From JAVJSU01 sp040219275 (lineage in GTDB: Bacteria; Chloroflexota; Anaerolineae; Aggregatilineales; Phototrophicaceae): a stretch of DNA of 64,000 nt. The DNA is taken from contig JAVJSU010000003.1 of NCBI GenBank assembly GCA_040219275.1, positions 122,635-186,634 of the forward strand, given 5' to 3'. The notes beneath the pieces are model-generated. The model did not search any database. It saw only the letters and a list, made by a program, of their open reading frames with translations, and had not been told where the DNA came from. The position numbers and the translations under genes are program-made. Position 1 is the stretch's first letter. Each line of letters opens with the position of its first letter. Positions 9,493-18,569 of this stretch are shown piece by piece.

Positions 9493-9521
9493 ATTCTACC
9501 TGAGTATACGCCGATTGTCAG
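9493..9521 (-). promoter_or_regulatory. Sigma70-type promoter of acnA
   Basis: On the minus strand CTGACA (9521-9516) and TAGAAT (9498-9493) are separated by exactly 17 bases; each differs from consensus at one position. Transcription would begin near 9486, giving a leader of about 54 bases. Confidence 0.7.
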
Positions 9522-9523
9522 TT

Positions 9524-9555
9524 ATCCATCCATGAAACTCGCTTATAGGATGGAT
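9524..9555. promoter_or_regulatory. Inverted repeat just upstream of the acnA -35 box
   Basis: ATCCATCC (9524-9531) and GGATGGAT (9548-9555) form an 8-bp inverted repeat with a 16-base spacer. It abuts the -35 of the acnA promoter, a place suited to a regulator binding site. The rest of 9433-9730 is AT-rich and shows no further gene. Confidence 0.4.
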
Positions 9556-9730
9556 GAAAATAAATTATGAAGAATTTTTCCAAATGTAAATTTTTTCCAA
9601 AGGAAGTAAAGACTTCATGAAAATCGTATTTAAATGAAGTACCCTAAATTATGGTACACATTCTACTATAGTAATCCACTCCAGCGTGCAATCGATTACG
9701 TTCATCAAGCGCATACCGGAGCGTTATTAA

Positions 9731-10888
9731 ATGCGACAGACTATTGGGCAAACAATAAAATATAGCGAGGGTACACAATCGGCATACGCTGAAAAGACAC
9801 GAATTAGCGCATCTGCCCGGCTTCTTTCTATAGATATTGTTCGTGGGTGGGCAATGCTCACCATGTTGCTTACACACGCCGGTAACGAAATCTCTAATGT
9901 GGATTATCGCTCTGCTTTCCGGTGGAGTGAGCTGTCGTCTGTGGAGATGAATAGCGCACAGAATTGGATTGGATTTGCAATTGGTATTTCTGCGCCCGCC
10001 TTTTTCATATTGTTGGGAATGGGATTTTCGTTATTTGTAGTCTCTAGAAAAAAGCGTAAATGGTCAGAGTGGGAGATTACAAAATTTTCAATTGTTCGCG
10101 GTTTGATCTTCATTGCGATTGAACAACTTGTACTAAACTGGCAATTCACTACTTTTCAATATCATCCGAACGTAGGCGTATTAACGAGTATGGGTATTAT
10201 ACTTATTATTCTTGCTTTACTACGACGCTTTAACGTTTGGACTGTTGCAGTATTTGGGATAATGATATTGTTAGGTGTTCAAGCCTACTACTATTTTGTG
10301 GGGCAACCGGCGGACTATAATGTGCTTCGGTCTTTATTCGTCGTGCAAAGCTCATCCCCAATGGAAACGACAGAATTTACATTTCCTATATTGGGGTGGT
10401 TGCCTCTTGTTCTTCTTGGTTATGTAACCGGGAACCTTATTGCTGAAAAGCGGATCACACTGCGCCGTCTAAGCAAGCTGGTTGGAATAGGGTTGTTGAT
10501 TTTATTCTTTGCCATTCGTGTATTGAACGGATTTGGCAATCTATACGACGAACACTTTTTCGCCTTTACTAAAATTCCACCCAGTTTAGCTTATACGCTA
10601 TTCTATGCAGGCATAGTATTTATAATGATGTGGCTATACACCTATTCTAAGGGTGGGGCTTTAAATACGATTCTGGCATTATTCGGGCAGACATCCTTGC
10701 TATTTTATGTTTTGCATGAAGAATTCATCCTGAATCTCACAGGTCGAATCTTTAATGAGTTCCCATACTCGCCCATTATGCTGACGTTTATCTCTTTTTC
10801 GTTTGCCGCCGTTGTCCTTTATTTTGTGTGTTATCGTTACCGTGATTTGCGACGCAAGTATCCTGATAGTGCATTAAAATACTTCTAA
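9731..10888 (+). CDS. Multi-pass membrane protein, HGSNAT-catalytic-domain/DUF1624-like
   Basis: A 385-residue protein with about ten hydrophobic segments. The opening LLSIDIVRGWAMLTMLLTH (about 31-49) matches the start of the heparan-alpha-glucosaminide N-acetyltransferase catalytic domain (DUF1624) and related DUF418 proteins, which begin with a RxxxIDxxRG helix and carry a histidine in the first membrane span. Further on are FPILGWLPLVLLGYVTG and GQTSLLFYVLHEE, the latter typical of membrane acyltransferases. Bacterial members are thought to move acetyl groups across the membrane onto sugars, but no substrate is known here. GGAG lies 9 bases before the ATG. It stands alone after the long acnA upstream region. 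Confidence 0.7.
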   Translation: MRQTIGQTIKYSEGTQSAYAEKTRISASARLLSIDIVRGWAMLTMLLTHAGNEISNVDYRSAFRWSELSSVEMNSAQNWIGFAIGISAPAFFILLGMGFSLFVVSRKKRKWSEWEITKFSIVRGLIFIAIEQLVLNWQFTTFQYHPNVGVLTSMGIILIILALLRRFNVWTVAVFGIMILLGVQAYYYFVGQPADYNVLRSLFVVQSSSPMETTEFTFPILGWLPLVLLGYVTGNLIAEKRITLRRLSKLVGIGLLILFFAIRVLNGFGNLYDEHFFAFTKIPPSLAYTLFYAGIVFIMMWLYTYSKGGALNTILALFGQTSLLFYVLHEEFILNLTGRIFNEFPYSPIMLTFISFSFAAVVLYFVCYRYRDLRRKYPDSALKYF

Positions 10889-10916
10889 ATTACATAGTCG
10901 CTACAGTAGAACACTC

Positions 10917-10922
10917 TATAAT
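10917..10922 (+). promoter_or_regulatory. -10 box (TATAAT) for the metalloprotease-like gene
   Basis: A consensus TATAAT stands here without a good -35. A start of transcription near 10929 would leave too little leader for the ATG at 10934 and favours the ATG at 10973. Confidence 0.5.
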
Positions 10923-10972
10923 GGGTTAGGTGAATGTTTCCTAGCCTATTTTTTATGCAGAAGGGATACTAT

Positions 10973-12793
10973 ATGAATATGGATGAGCAACCAGATATGC
11001 CGGTTCCAGATGATGAAGCGAACTCGGTACATAAACGACTGCGACGACTTCAGGAGCATAGCCGCTCAAATATTCCGGCTATGATGGCGCATCGTTCGAT
11101 GAGTACCTTTACGCTACAACCTGATCCTATGCCCCATGAGGCGTTTGATCTTGCACTCATTATCGTTTATCCACAGGATCCTTTTGTAGGTGAGCCAGAA
11201 GTTCGTACAATGAGTCTAAAGGACATTAAATCTGGCTTATTGAACTCGCGGGTAAAGGTTCAAGATGGTCGCGGGCACGAAATTGCGCGTCCTGATGAAG
11301 ATGGTAATTATCTCTTCTGGCCCGGTACGCCACAGTTTGACCAGATCAACACTTTTTATTACACGACATTTACGCTCAGGATGCACGAGCGTTATGCACG
11401 GCGGGCGTTACCCTGGTCTTTTCCGTCGCCACGCATCACCGTAGACCCGCATGTGGGCGATGATGCCAACGCATTTTACAATGAGCAAGATCGTATGCTG
11501 GGCTTTCATAATTTTACATTGGACGGCGTGACTTATAGTACCGCGCATAGTGCCGATATTGTTAGCCATGAAACAGCACACGCAGTTCTTGACGGCATAC
11601 GTGACTTATTTAACGAGTCTTTTGGGCTGGGACCGATGGCATTTCATGAGAGCTTCGGGGACATGACCGCGATGCTCGTCGCGCTTCATGATGATTCCCT
11701 AGTCCGTCGTTTACTGGACTGGACAAAAGGTAATCTGCGTTTAGATAATTTTGTGGCAACGGTTGCGGAACAATTGACAGGCATCTTACTCAATAAAGCC
11801 GCTATGCGTACACAAACGGTTTATTTGCGGAACGCTATCAACGGATTGCGATTTAAGCCCTTTAACGAATTGATCTATACCCCATCAGACCCTGAATTTG
11901 AACTCGGATTACAAAGCCATAATTATTCACGTCTGTTTACGGGCGCATATTATGATATTTTTGCCGATATTCATGATTTTTTTGAAGCGCAAAATATGCC
12001 ATCACATGTCGCCATTTATCGTGCACGGGATACTGTTGGTTATTTGTTACTCAGTGCAATTGAACTCGGTCCGGTCGGTGAGTTTTCTTTTGCGGATATG
12101 GCGCGTGCATTTATTGCGGCGGATAAAGTGCTATATTCAGGACGTTATTTACCGATCTTGGCAAAAGTTTTCAAACAACGCGGTTTATTAACACAGGCAG
12201 AAATTGAAAACTGGACGCTTGAACTCAATTCTTTGCCAGCCATCTATTTACCGGAAGCGATCAATTCCGGTATGGCATCCGCGTTATTTCTGGAAAACGA
12301 AGTGATCCCTAAACTTAACTTGCATCTGGATTCTGAATTGATCCCGACATCTGCATATCGTAATGCCGCCGGTTATGCTTTTTTGACGTATTTTTCTTCG
12401 CGTAGAATGCGCCTGACAGGGGAGCACTTTAAAGAATTTGAGGGTACGAATATTGATGTTTTTGGTGGGTTGACATTGATGTTTAATGCGGCGAATAAAT
12501 TATGTAGTGCATTTTATCGCCCTGTGCTTGATGAAGATTTACGTCAGATTAACTTGCTCACAGGTGAACTGATCCGCAACGGATTGATTGTCAATAATAT
12601 ACAGTCAGACATTGTCTATCACCGCTATTCAACACCGGAAGGGCTTTATGTACCCAAATTCGTCACCGATGAACAATTTTCGCCAGAAAATGCGCGGCTT
12701 GTAAAATATCCGGTGATTTTTGACCCGGTATATGACAAAGTACCCTATTTCTCGGATTATCTGCGTGGATTAATGCACAGAAAAAATGATTGA
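10973..12793 (+). CDS. Thermolysin-like (gluzincin) zinc metalloprotease homologue
   Basis: A 606-residue protein with a zinc-peptidase signature: HETAH at 199-203 gives two histidine ligands and the catalytic glutamate, and HESFGD (225-230) supplies the third ligand E226 and D230, spaced as in thermolysin-type M4/M36 enzymes. No signal peptide or propeptide is evident, so it is probably cytoplasmic, unlike most M4 proteases. Residues 1-190 and 300-606 are not recognised. The ATG at 10973 is chosen because AGAAGGG lies 6-7 bases upstream and a TATAAT at 10917 makes the earlier ATG (10934) unlikely. The substrate is unknown and peptidase activity is inferred from the motif. Confidence 0.7.
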   Translation: MNMDEQPDMPVPDDEANSVHKRLRRLQEHSRSNIPAMMAHRSMSTFTLQPDPMPHEAFDLALIIVYPQDPFVGEPEVRTMSLKDIKSGLLNSRVKVQDGRGHEIARPDEDGNYLFWPGTPQFDQINTFYYTTFTLRMHERYARRALPWSFPSPRITVDPHVGDDANAFYNEQDRMLGFHNFTLDGVTYSTAHSADIVSHETAHAVLDGIRDLFNESFGLGPMAFHESFGDMTAMLVALHDDSLVRRLLDWTKGNLRLDNFVATVAEQLTGILLNKAAMRTQTVYLRNAINGLRFKPFNELIYTPSDPEFELGLQSHNYSRLFTGAYYDIFADIHDFFEAQNMPSHVAIYRARDTVGYLLLSAIELGPVGEFSFADMARAFIAADKVLYSGRYLPILAKVFKQRGLLTQAEIENWTLELNSLPAIYLPEAINSGMASALFLENEVIPKLNLHLDSELIPTSAYRNAAGYAFLTYFSSRRMRLTGEHFKEFEGTNIDVFGGLTLMFNAANKLCSAFYRPVLDEDLRQINLLTGELIRNGLIVNNIQSDIVYHRYSTPEGLYVPKFVTDEQFSPENARLVKYPVIFDPVYDKVPYFSDYLRGLMHRKND

Positions 12794-12847
12794 AGAAGCT
12801 GTAACCTAAACTTAACAACGATATAACGGTCTAAACCAAATTATCAT

Positions 12848-12876
12848 TTTACAATTGCGACCCTGTGCTGTAGACT
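12848..12876 (+). promoter_or_regulatory. Sigma70-type promoter of the DsbA-like gene
   Basis: TTTACA (12848-12853) and TAGACT (12871-12876) are 17 bases apart. The stretch CCTGTGCTGTAGACT closely resembles the promoter at 22590-22618. The leader would be about 40 bases. Confidence 0.65.
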
Positions 12877-12923
12877 CATCTTCCGTGACTAACAGCATAG
12901 CTGAGTAATCGGAGACATAACGA

Positions 12924-13835
12924 ATGACAAAGCGTAAATCCTCAAATGCTTCAGAGAGTAAGAAACCAGCGTCAAGTAGTTCACGTACCCGTGAACGACG
13001 AGAGCAACGCGCAAAAGAAAAACGTCAACAACAACAATATCTCATTATTGGTGGTGTGGTTTTAGCGGCGATTATCATTGCGATCTTGTTAGTTATCGCC
13101 AATCAGCCCGCTGATGCACCCGTTCCTGAAGAACTGATTGCACGTTATGAAGGTATTCCGCAAACACAGACAGAAGACGGTTACTTCCGTTTAGGTCGTC
13201 CTGATGCGCCAGTTCGTGTGGAAGAATTCGCAAGTTTTTCTTGCGCTGGATGTGAGCAATTCTTCAGCAGTAGTTTTGACGGTATCATCGATCTTGTTCT
13301 TAGCGGAGCCATTTCTTTCACCTATATTCCGCAACTGACGGGTGAACTTCGGAATGCAGAAGGTGCCGCGCGTGCCGCTATTTGCGCCGGCGAGCAGGGC
13401 AAGTTCTTTGAATATCACGATATGTTGTTTGACTGGCACACGCGTTTCGGAAATACTGCCTACACCCAGAATCGCTTGCGTACCGGCGCTGAGAATCTCG
13501 GTCTGGACACTTCGCAATTTAATAGTTGTACCGGATCAAGCCGCTCCAACGACATCGTTGAGGCGGGGGTCGCTGAGGGAACGACTCGCGGTGTTTCAGG
13601 GACTCCGGCGACATTTGTCAATGGCTCACCAATTGAACAATCAACAATCACACAAATTGAGCTAGAGGTTCAATCACGGCTTGCTAGTATTGGTGTCGTT
13701 CCTGTTCCATTGGATATAGGAGATAATTCTGCCGAAGCAACTGCTGAAGTTGAACTAACGCAAGAAATCGCTGAACCTACCGATGAACCAACGGAAGAAG
13801 CAACACAAGAGGCAACAGAAGAAGCGGGCGGATAA
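12924..13835 (+). CDS. Membrane-anchored DsbA-family thioredoxin-like oxidoreductase
   Basis: A 303-residue protein. A basic, Ser/Lys/Arg/Gln-rich cytoplasmic tail of about 38 residues precedes one transmembrane helix (39-59). The extracytoplasmic domain is a DsbA-like thioredoxin fold with the redox motif C107-A-G-C110 and the cis-proline loop GVSGTPATFVNG near residues 225-236. The family makes or rearranges disulfide bonds outside the cytoplasm. The last 40 residues are a Glu/Thr/Pro-rich tail (PTDEPTEEATQEATEEAGG) with no fold, of the kind seen on several exported proteins here. Two further cysteines (about 153 and 197) may form a pair. It has its own promoter and terminator. Confidence 0.85.
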   Translation: MTKRKSSNASESKKPASSSSRTRERREQRAKEKRQQQQYLIIGGVVLAAIIIAILLVIANQPADAPVPEELIARYEGIPQTQTEDGYFRLGRPDAPVRVEEFASFSCAGCEQFFSSSFDGIIDLVLSGAISFTYIPQLTGELRNAEGAARAAICAGEQGKFFEYHDMLFDWHTRFGNTAYTQNRLRTGAENLGLDTSQFNSCTGSSRSNDIVEAGVAEGTTRGVSGTPATFVNGSPIEQSTITQIELEVQSRLASIGVVPVPLDIGDNSAEATAEVELTQEIAEPTDEPTEEATQEATEEAGG

Positions 13836-13855
13836 ATTGCCCTAAGATTGGTAGA

Positions 13856-13889
13856 GGCGTGTCGTATATTTAGCGACACGCCTTTTTTA
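13856..13889 (+). terminator. Rho-independent terminator after the DsbA-like gene
   Basis: A 9-bp stem, GGCGTGTCG (13856-13864) with CGACACGCC (13874-13882), is followed by TTTTTTATT. It lies just before the end of the convergent HIT gene. Confidence 0.9.
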
Positions 13890-13896
13890 TTCGCGT

Positions 13897-14247
13897 TTAT
13901 TCGCGTTTGGCAAGCATCGGACCCAGTCGCCGTCCACCCAATAGGTGCATGTGCAGATGGTACACTTCCTGACCACCATCATCGCGGCAGTTAATAATGA
14001 GGCGGTAGCCACTCTCGGCGATATTTTGCTCACGGGCGATTTTACGGGCGACAATGAATAAATGCCCCAACACCGCTTCATCTTCTTCGGTGACATCATC
14101 TACCGTTGGAATTTCTTTATTCGGGATAATCAAAATATGCGTTGGCGCTAGTGGATTGATGTCTTTGAAAGCGGTGACGCGATCATCCTGAAAGACGATT
14201 TCCGCCGGAATTTCTTTAGCGATAATCTTTGAGAAAATAGTGGTCAT
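13897..14247 (-). CDS. HIT-family nucleotide-binding protein (HinT-like)
   Basis: A 116-residue histidine-triad protein. The active-site motif HLHMHLLGG places H97, H99 and H101 as the triad, and the N-terminal IFSKIIAKEIPAEIVFQDD is typical of HINT proteins. The family hydrolyses purine nucleoside phosphoramidates; the cellular role is unclear. Its ribosome binding site AAAGGAG overlaps the end of the upstream isomerase gene, five bases away, so the two are probably co-transcribed. Confidence 0.93.
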   Translation of the reverse strand: MTTIFSKIIAKEIPAEIVFQDDRVTAFKDINPLAPTHILIIPNKEIPTVDDVTEEDEAVLGHLFIVARKIAREQNIAESGYRLIINCRDDGGQEVYHLHMHLLGGRRLGPMLAKRE

Positions 14248-14252
14248 CCAGA

Positions 14253-15053
14253 TTATTCTCCTTTAAAAATTGGGTCGCGCTTTTCGATAAATGCGGCGAC
14301 CCCTTCGCTGAAATCATAGGTTCGGAACGCCGCGCTCTGGAGTTGTGCTTCGTAATCCATTGCATCTGCCAGCATCACGCCGGATGTAGCACGATAAAGC
14401 GCACGTTTGGTCATGCCAATTGCTTTGGTAGGCATCGTCGCCAACTTTGTTGCAAGCGCGTTGGCTTCGTCCATCAGATCATCCGCTTGAACCACGCGAT
14501 TCACGATTCCTAACGCCTCTGCCTGTTCTGCTGAGACACGATTCTTAGAATCAGCGAGAAGGACAAGTTCAAATGCTTTGGCGGGTCCAACGAGCTTCTG
14601 TAGTAAATACGTTCCACCCGCGTCAGGAATCAGCCCGATATTGACGAATGCCGCGAAGACGAAGCCAGCTTTATCCGATGCAATGCGATAATCCGCCGCG
14701 AGGCACAAACTAGCACCTGCACCCGCCGCAACGCCATTTACAGCGCAAACAATTGGCTTTTCGAGTGTTCGCATCAAAGTAACTAATGTATTGAGTCCGT
14801 TACGTAGCGATTCTGTAATTTCGATTTCCCCAACGCGGGTTTGAATTTCTACTAAGTCCGCACCACTACTAAATCCACGTCCCTCACCTGTGAAAATAAT
14901 GGCACGGACGGATTTATCTTTTCCACATTCTTTGAAGGCTTTTTTCAAGTCTTCGAGTGTAGCTAGGTTGAGCGAATTATAAGTTTCTGGACGATTTAGT
15001 GTGATGGTCGCTACACCATCGCTGACATTATATTTTAGCGTTTCGTAAGCCAT
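14253..15053 (-). CDS. Enoyl-CoA hydratase/isomerase family protein, PaaG-like
   Basis: A 266-residue crotonase-fold enzyme. The oxyanion-hole segments are FSSGADL and the VNGVAAGAGASLCLAADY region. Where hydratases have a catalytic glutamate after the A-D strand, this protein reads AFVNIGLIPDAGGTYLL, with the aspartate of the PDaGGT motif that is catalytic in PaaG-type isomerases. The C-terminal FSEGVAAFIEKRDPIFKG is also PaaG-like. A double-bond isomerase role on CoA esters is likely, but no phenylacetate genes are nearby. The ATG at 15053 is chosen over a TTG four codons earlier because GAGAGG precedes it by four bases. Confidence 0.85.
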   Translation of the reverse strand: MAYETLKYNVSDGVATITLNRPETYNSLNLATLEDLKKAFKECGKDKSVRAIIFTGEGRGFSSGADLVEIQTRVGEIEITESLRNGLNTLVTLMRTLEKPIVCAVNGVAAGAGASLCLAADYRIASDKAGFVFAAFVNIGLIPDAGGTYLLQKLVGPAKAFELVLLADSKNRVSAEQAEALGIVNRVVQADDLMDEANALATKLATMPTKAIGMTKRALYRATSGVMLADAMDYEAQLQSAAFRTYDFSEGVAAFIEKRDPIFKGE

Positions 15054-15120
15054 TGTGCCTCTCAAATAAGCGAATTAATTTGTTGATTTGGACATGCAAA
15101 GTGACGGTAAAGTGAAGAAA

Positions 15121-15867
15121 TTACATCACCATACCACCATCCACCTGTAATACCTGTCCGGTGATATAGGATGCCTCATCAGACGCGAGAAATGCGACCG
15201 CGTGGGCGACTTCTTCGGCTTCGCCCCATCTGCCTAGTGGAATGAGAGTATTGAGTTGGCTGGTGAGTTCTTCCGGCAAATCTTTTGTGAGGTCAGTTAG
15301 TACGAAGCCCGGTGCGACGGCGTTTACGGTGATGTTACGGCTGGCGACTTCGCGGGCGAGTGATTTTGTGAGACCAATGATGCCTGCTTTGCTAGCGCTA
15401 TAGTTGGTTTGTCCGGCTTGCCCGGCGATGCCACTAACGCTGGTGATATTGATAACCCGTCCATAGCGTTTACGCATCATGGCGCGGGTGGCGGCTTTCG
15501 CGCACAACCATGTGCTCCGCAGATTCGCATTGATTACCGCATCAAAATCTTCCGGTTTCATCATCATGATGACGTTATCGCGGGTGATTCCGGCATTATT
15601 CACGAGGATGTCAATTTTGCCATAGGTATCGGTTGCTAGCTTAATCAGGGCGTTGACTTGTCCCTCTTCGCTGACATCTGCTTTGAAGGCAGTTGCCTCG
15701 CCACCGTTTGATTGTATTTCTTCAGCGACGGCGCGGGCCGCATCACCGCTAGAGTTATAATTGACGATCACCTTCGCGCCACATTTGCCAAGTTCAAGGG
15801 CAATCGCCTTGCCTATGCCCCTGCTTGCACCCGTGACAACGGCGACTTTATCTTCAAGCTGTGCCAT
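15121..15867 (-). CDS. fabG: 3-oxoacyl-[acyl-carrier-protein] reductase
   Basis: A 248-residue short-chain dehydrogenase/reductase. The NADP-binding motif TGASRGIG is at 12-19, NNAG at 90-93, and the catalytic set is N114, S143, Y156 and K160 (YSASK). The C-terminal YITGQVLQVDGGMVM is typical of FabG, which reduces 3-oxoacyl-ACP in fatty acid synthesis. Because no other fab genes adjoin and the next gene acts on acyl-CoA, it may instead work on CoA esters. AGGAGAA lies 4-6 bases before the ATG. Confidence 0.92.
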   Translation of the reverse strand: MAQLEDKVAVVTGASRGIGKAIALELGKCGAKVIVNYNSSGDAARAVAEEIQSNGGEATAFKADVSEEGQVNALIKLATDTYGKIDILVNNAGITRDNVIMMMKPEDFDAVINANLRSTWLCAKAATRAMMRKRYGRVINITSVSGIAGQAGQTNYSASKAGIIGLTKSLAREVASRNITVNAVAPGFVLTDLTKDLPEELTSQLNTLIPLGRWGEAEEVAHAVAFLASDEASYITGQVLQVDGGMVM

Positions 15868-15950
15868 AAGTTTCTCCTAATAAGTCTACGCAGATTATGC
15901 GACAACTATACCTAGAATACGCAGGCTTGGCTATTAAACTCTTGTTCCAG

Positions 15951-17525
15951 TTACGGGCTAACCCAACCGACAAATCGCGTTTGTCCTCTTAAGTCCGCCG
16001 TCAGATTCACCGCACCGAAGCCATTGGCGTTGGTGGTGTATACATCCACTCGACCATCACCAAGACGCGGATTAATACCATCAAACGCGATAAATTGCCC
16101 ATTCGGTGAAAATTCAGGATTACACATGCTCGGTGGGGGATTACCACGCGCAACAGTGCTAAAGTTTTGGGCATCGTAGACGACAATACCAAATGGACAT
16201 TGCCCGCCTGCGCCACCAATGGCTAATCGTGTGCCATCGGGTGACCAATCTGCCGATAATCCAAAGCGTGAAAAAGTATAATCCGTGATTTCCGTGATGA
16301 GTTCACCGCTGGAAGATGTGACGAGAATCTGGTTTGTGCTACCGGAGGCGCGTTGAAAAACGACTGAGCCGCCGCTGTCTGACCACGAGTCAGAAATATA
16401 TAACGGGGTTCCGGTTTCGCCAGATGTAGTCAGTACTTGGGTGTTTCCTGATGCTATATCGGCAATGTAAAGCGTGCGTTCGGTTTGTAAGATATTTCCG
16501 AGCGGATCACTTCCAGCAATCACTAATTGGCGCGTGTTGATCCAACGTGGTGGTTCGTTTGTCCATGCGTCGCTTGCTCGGGTGATTGTTCCTGTACTGG
16601 TATCCAGTGTATACACTTGCCCGCCGTTAAAAATATCAACGCCATCTGTACAGCCGTTCTCCGCATTCGGAATCCACGACGGACAGGTTTCACGGTCAGA
16701 GACAAAAGCGAGATACCGTCCGTCCGGTGACCACACGGGGAAAATTTCATTGGAGTCGGCATCCGTTAGATTTTGCCAGACGCTAGTTGCGACTTCGTAA
16801 CTATAAATATCGAGTTCATAGCCATCTTCACGCGTAACGGCGATTCGTGTTCCGTCGGGTGACCAAGCAGGTTCGCTATAAATGCCACGTTTCACCAATG
16901 ACGGCACCGCTAAAATGCGCTGAGTGATGCCGATATTCGACAAGTCCATGATGTATAGACCTGTGATGTTTGATGTGTTTCCTTCCAGAAAATAGGCAAG
17001 GGCGTTCCCGCGTGGCGAGATGAAAATTTGATTGCCCGTGGACGCATTAAGCCGGATAATTTCGTAACGGGCTGATGGATTGGTTGGCGATGCGAAATAG
17101 AGCGTTTCCGCATTTGTGGACGGTTGGGCAGTCGCTAAATTGGTGATTGTCTCGCTATCATTGCTATTGACGAAGACGATTAGTGGGCTATTGATGCCTT
17201 CTGTGATGACCGCCGGAAGTTCCACTAACTCAAGGTTATCATAGGCAACAGCACTGGTCGCAATACCTGTTGGGGTTGGGATCGCCGTATTGGTTGCTGT
17301 CGGGAGATCAGTGGGTGTAAGCGTCGCCGTTGCGGTTTCGGTGGCGGTAGGAATAGTCGTTTCAGTCGGGATCGCTGTTTCAGTAAGCGTCGATGTGGCA
17401 GTTGGGGTAGCCGTCGGGATGACCGTTTCAGTCGGTGTTAATGTGGGCGTTTCAGTGGGCGAACCCAGCGCATCACACGCAGTTGTTAGCAAAATGAGGG
17501 TAAATAATACTCGGCGTAATACCAT
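15951..17525 (-). CDS. Lipoprotein with Thr/Pro linker and TolB-like beta-propeller
   Basis: A 524-residue exported protein. The signal peptide ends in a lipobox LLTTAC with C17 as the lipidated cysteine. Residues about 20-90 are a Thr/Pro/Ala/Glu-rich low-complexity linker. The rest is a WD40-like PD40/TolB-type propeller; visible blades include AWSPDGTRIAVTRED, VWSPDGRYLAFVSDRE, DWSPDGTRLAIGG and EFSPNGQFIAFDG. Such proteins sit on the outer face of the membrane; partner and function are unknown. It is probably the last gene of the lon operon, 105 bases after the LysM lipoprotein gene. Confidence 0.8.
   Translation of the reverse strand: MVLRRVLFTLILLTTACDALGSPTETPTLTPTETVIPTATPTATSTLTETAIPTETTIPTATETATATLTPTDLPTATNTAIPTPTGIATSAVAYDNLELVELPAVITEGINSPLIVFVNSNDSETITNLATAQPSTNAETLYFASPTNPSARYEIIRLNASTGNQIFISPRGNALAYFLEGNTSNITGLYIMDLSNIGITQRILAVPSLVKRGIYSEPAWSPDGTRIAVTREDGYELDIYSYEVATSVWQNLTDADSNEIFPVWSPDGRYLAFVSDRETCPSWIPNAENGCTDGVDIFNGGQVYTLDTSTGTITRASDAWTNEPPRWINTRQLVIAGSDPLGNILQTERTLYIADIASGNTQVLTTSGETGTPLYISDSWSDSGGSVVFQRASGSTNQILVTSSSGELITEITDYTFSRFGLSADWSPDGTRLAIGGAGGQCPFGIVVYDAQNFSTVARGNPPPSMCNPEFSPNGQFIAFDGINPRLGDGRVDVYTTNANGFGAVNLTADLRGQTRFVGWVSP
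17268..17466. repeat. Low-complexity tract coding the Thr/Pro linker
   Basis: Imperfect 6- to 18-base repeats built from GTTTCAGTCGG-like and GTCGCCGTTGCG-like units code the Thr/Pro/Ala-rich linker of the propeller lipoprotein. It may vary in length between strains. Confidence 0.6.
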
Positions 17526-17630
17526 AACATTATGTCCATTTTAACATGCGAAAACGCGCGAATCATACCACATTTGTAAAGAATTACTCCGGTGATCACC
17601 CTACGGTTTAGTGGTTTACTAACTTTTCGC

Positions 17631-18569
17631 TCATTCCACTGTGATGGTTTGCGTATAACCGATCTGGTCGCCACTCGTAAAAACAATCAGTAACGCATAG
17701 ATCGTTGTTATGTCAGGGCAGACTTCCTGACTATCATTGTTGGCAACTGCTTCACCTTGAAAATAAACAAGGCTGGCATCCTCTGCTTGCCATGTGAGCG
17801 TGGTGCAATCACCGTTTGCTAACGCATTTGCCTCTGCTACGAATGTCACTTCGGCTGAGGCGTTTTCAGCTGGAACACGTAAAATGTCATCTGGTATCAA
17901 CCGATTAATATTCGCTAAACAATTACCATTCTGTAGTTCGGTAACGGTAATGTCATATTGGGCGGCGATTGCTGAAAGTGTATCGCCACGCTGAACACGA
18001 TAGAATCCTGCCCAACCTTCTGGAATTTCGCACCCTACCGTAATCACAGTGGATGGTGTTTGCGCGTCGGGTGTGCTGATGAGAGTTGGCGAGATTGCGC
18101 GTGATAAGCGAAAGAGGGGTAGCCCGTTTAGGGTTTGCTGGTTATACGGTTGTGGCAGAGTGGGTTGTGATTGCGAAGCGAATGAATCTTGTACAAGGTT
18201 AAGTGTGGTTTCCATGCCTGTCTGTAACACCCGCGTTGTATTTTGTGCGCTGACTGCTGTGTTGCCTTCGAGAGCGCCGATGGTCAGCGTATTGACCAGA
18301 TGCGTGACGTAAATAGTGCCGGTCAACGTGATGGAAATATCCGCTAGCATGAGTGATTGCTGGCTGGAATCCTCACTTTGGAGCATCACCCCACCGACGA
18401 TACGCGTACAACCAATGCTAAAGTTTTCGCACTCTAGCGTTGTGATGGGGGCTATCGTAGATACGACTGTTGCAGGTGGAGGTGTTGTCAGTAAATCCGA
18501 GCAACCGGAAAACAAAACAGATAACATAACGAGCATCAAAATCACGAAGTTGGTGCGAACCGATGTCAT
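17631..18569 (-). CDS. Lipoprotein with a LysM domain
   Basis: A 312-residue exported protein with lipobox LFSGC (C23). Residues 50-160 are not recognised. Residues 190-233 are a LysM domain (YRVQRGDTLSAIAAQYDITV, ending IPDDILRVP), a fold that binds the glycan of peptidoglycan. A C-terminal region of about 75 residues looks like a beta-sandwich. The ATG overlaps the stop of the AlbA_2 gene by four bases (ATGA), so the two are translationally coupled. A role at the cell wall is inferred from the LysM. Confidence 0.85.
   Translation of the reverse strand: MTSVRTNFVILMLVMLSVLFSGCSDLLTTPPPATVVSTIAPITTLECENFSIGCTRIVGGVMLQSEDSSQQSLMLADISITLTGTIYVTHLVNTLTIGALEGNTAVSAQNTTRVLQTGMETTLNLVQDSFASQSQPTLPQPYNQQTLNGLPLFRLSRAISPTLISTPDAQTPSTVITVGCEIPEGWAGFYRVQRGDTLSAIAAQYDITVTELQNGNCLANINRLIPDDILRVPAENASAEVTFVAEANALANGDCTTLTWQAEDASLVYFQGEAVANNDSQEVCPDITTIYALLIVFTSGDQIGYTQTITVE

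Noticed and set aside
9433..9730. Small gene or RNA in the longest intergenic stretch
   Set aside because: No frame with a ribosome site and no strong hairpin-plus-T structure was found; the stretch is explained by the acnA promoter and an AT-rich leader.
17268..17466. Repeat array that could be mistaken for a CRISPR or minisatellite
   Set aside because: Repeats are short, imperfect, in frame and code the Thr/Pro linker of a lipoprotein; there are no spacers.
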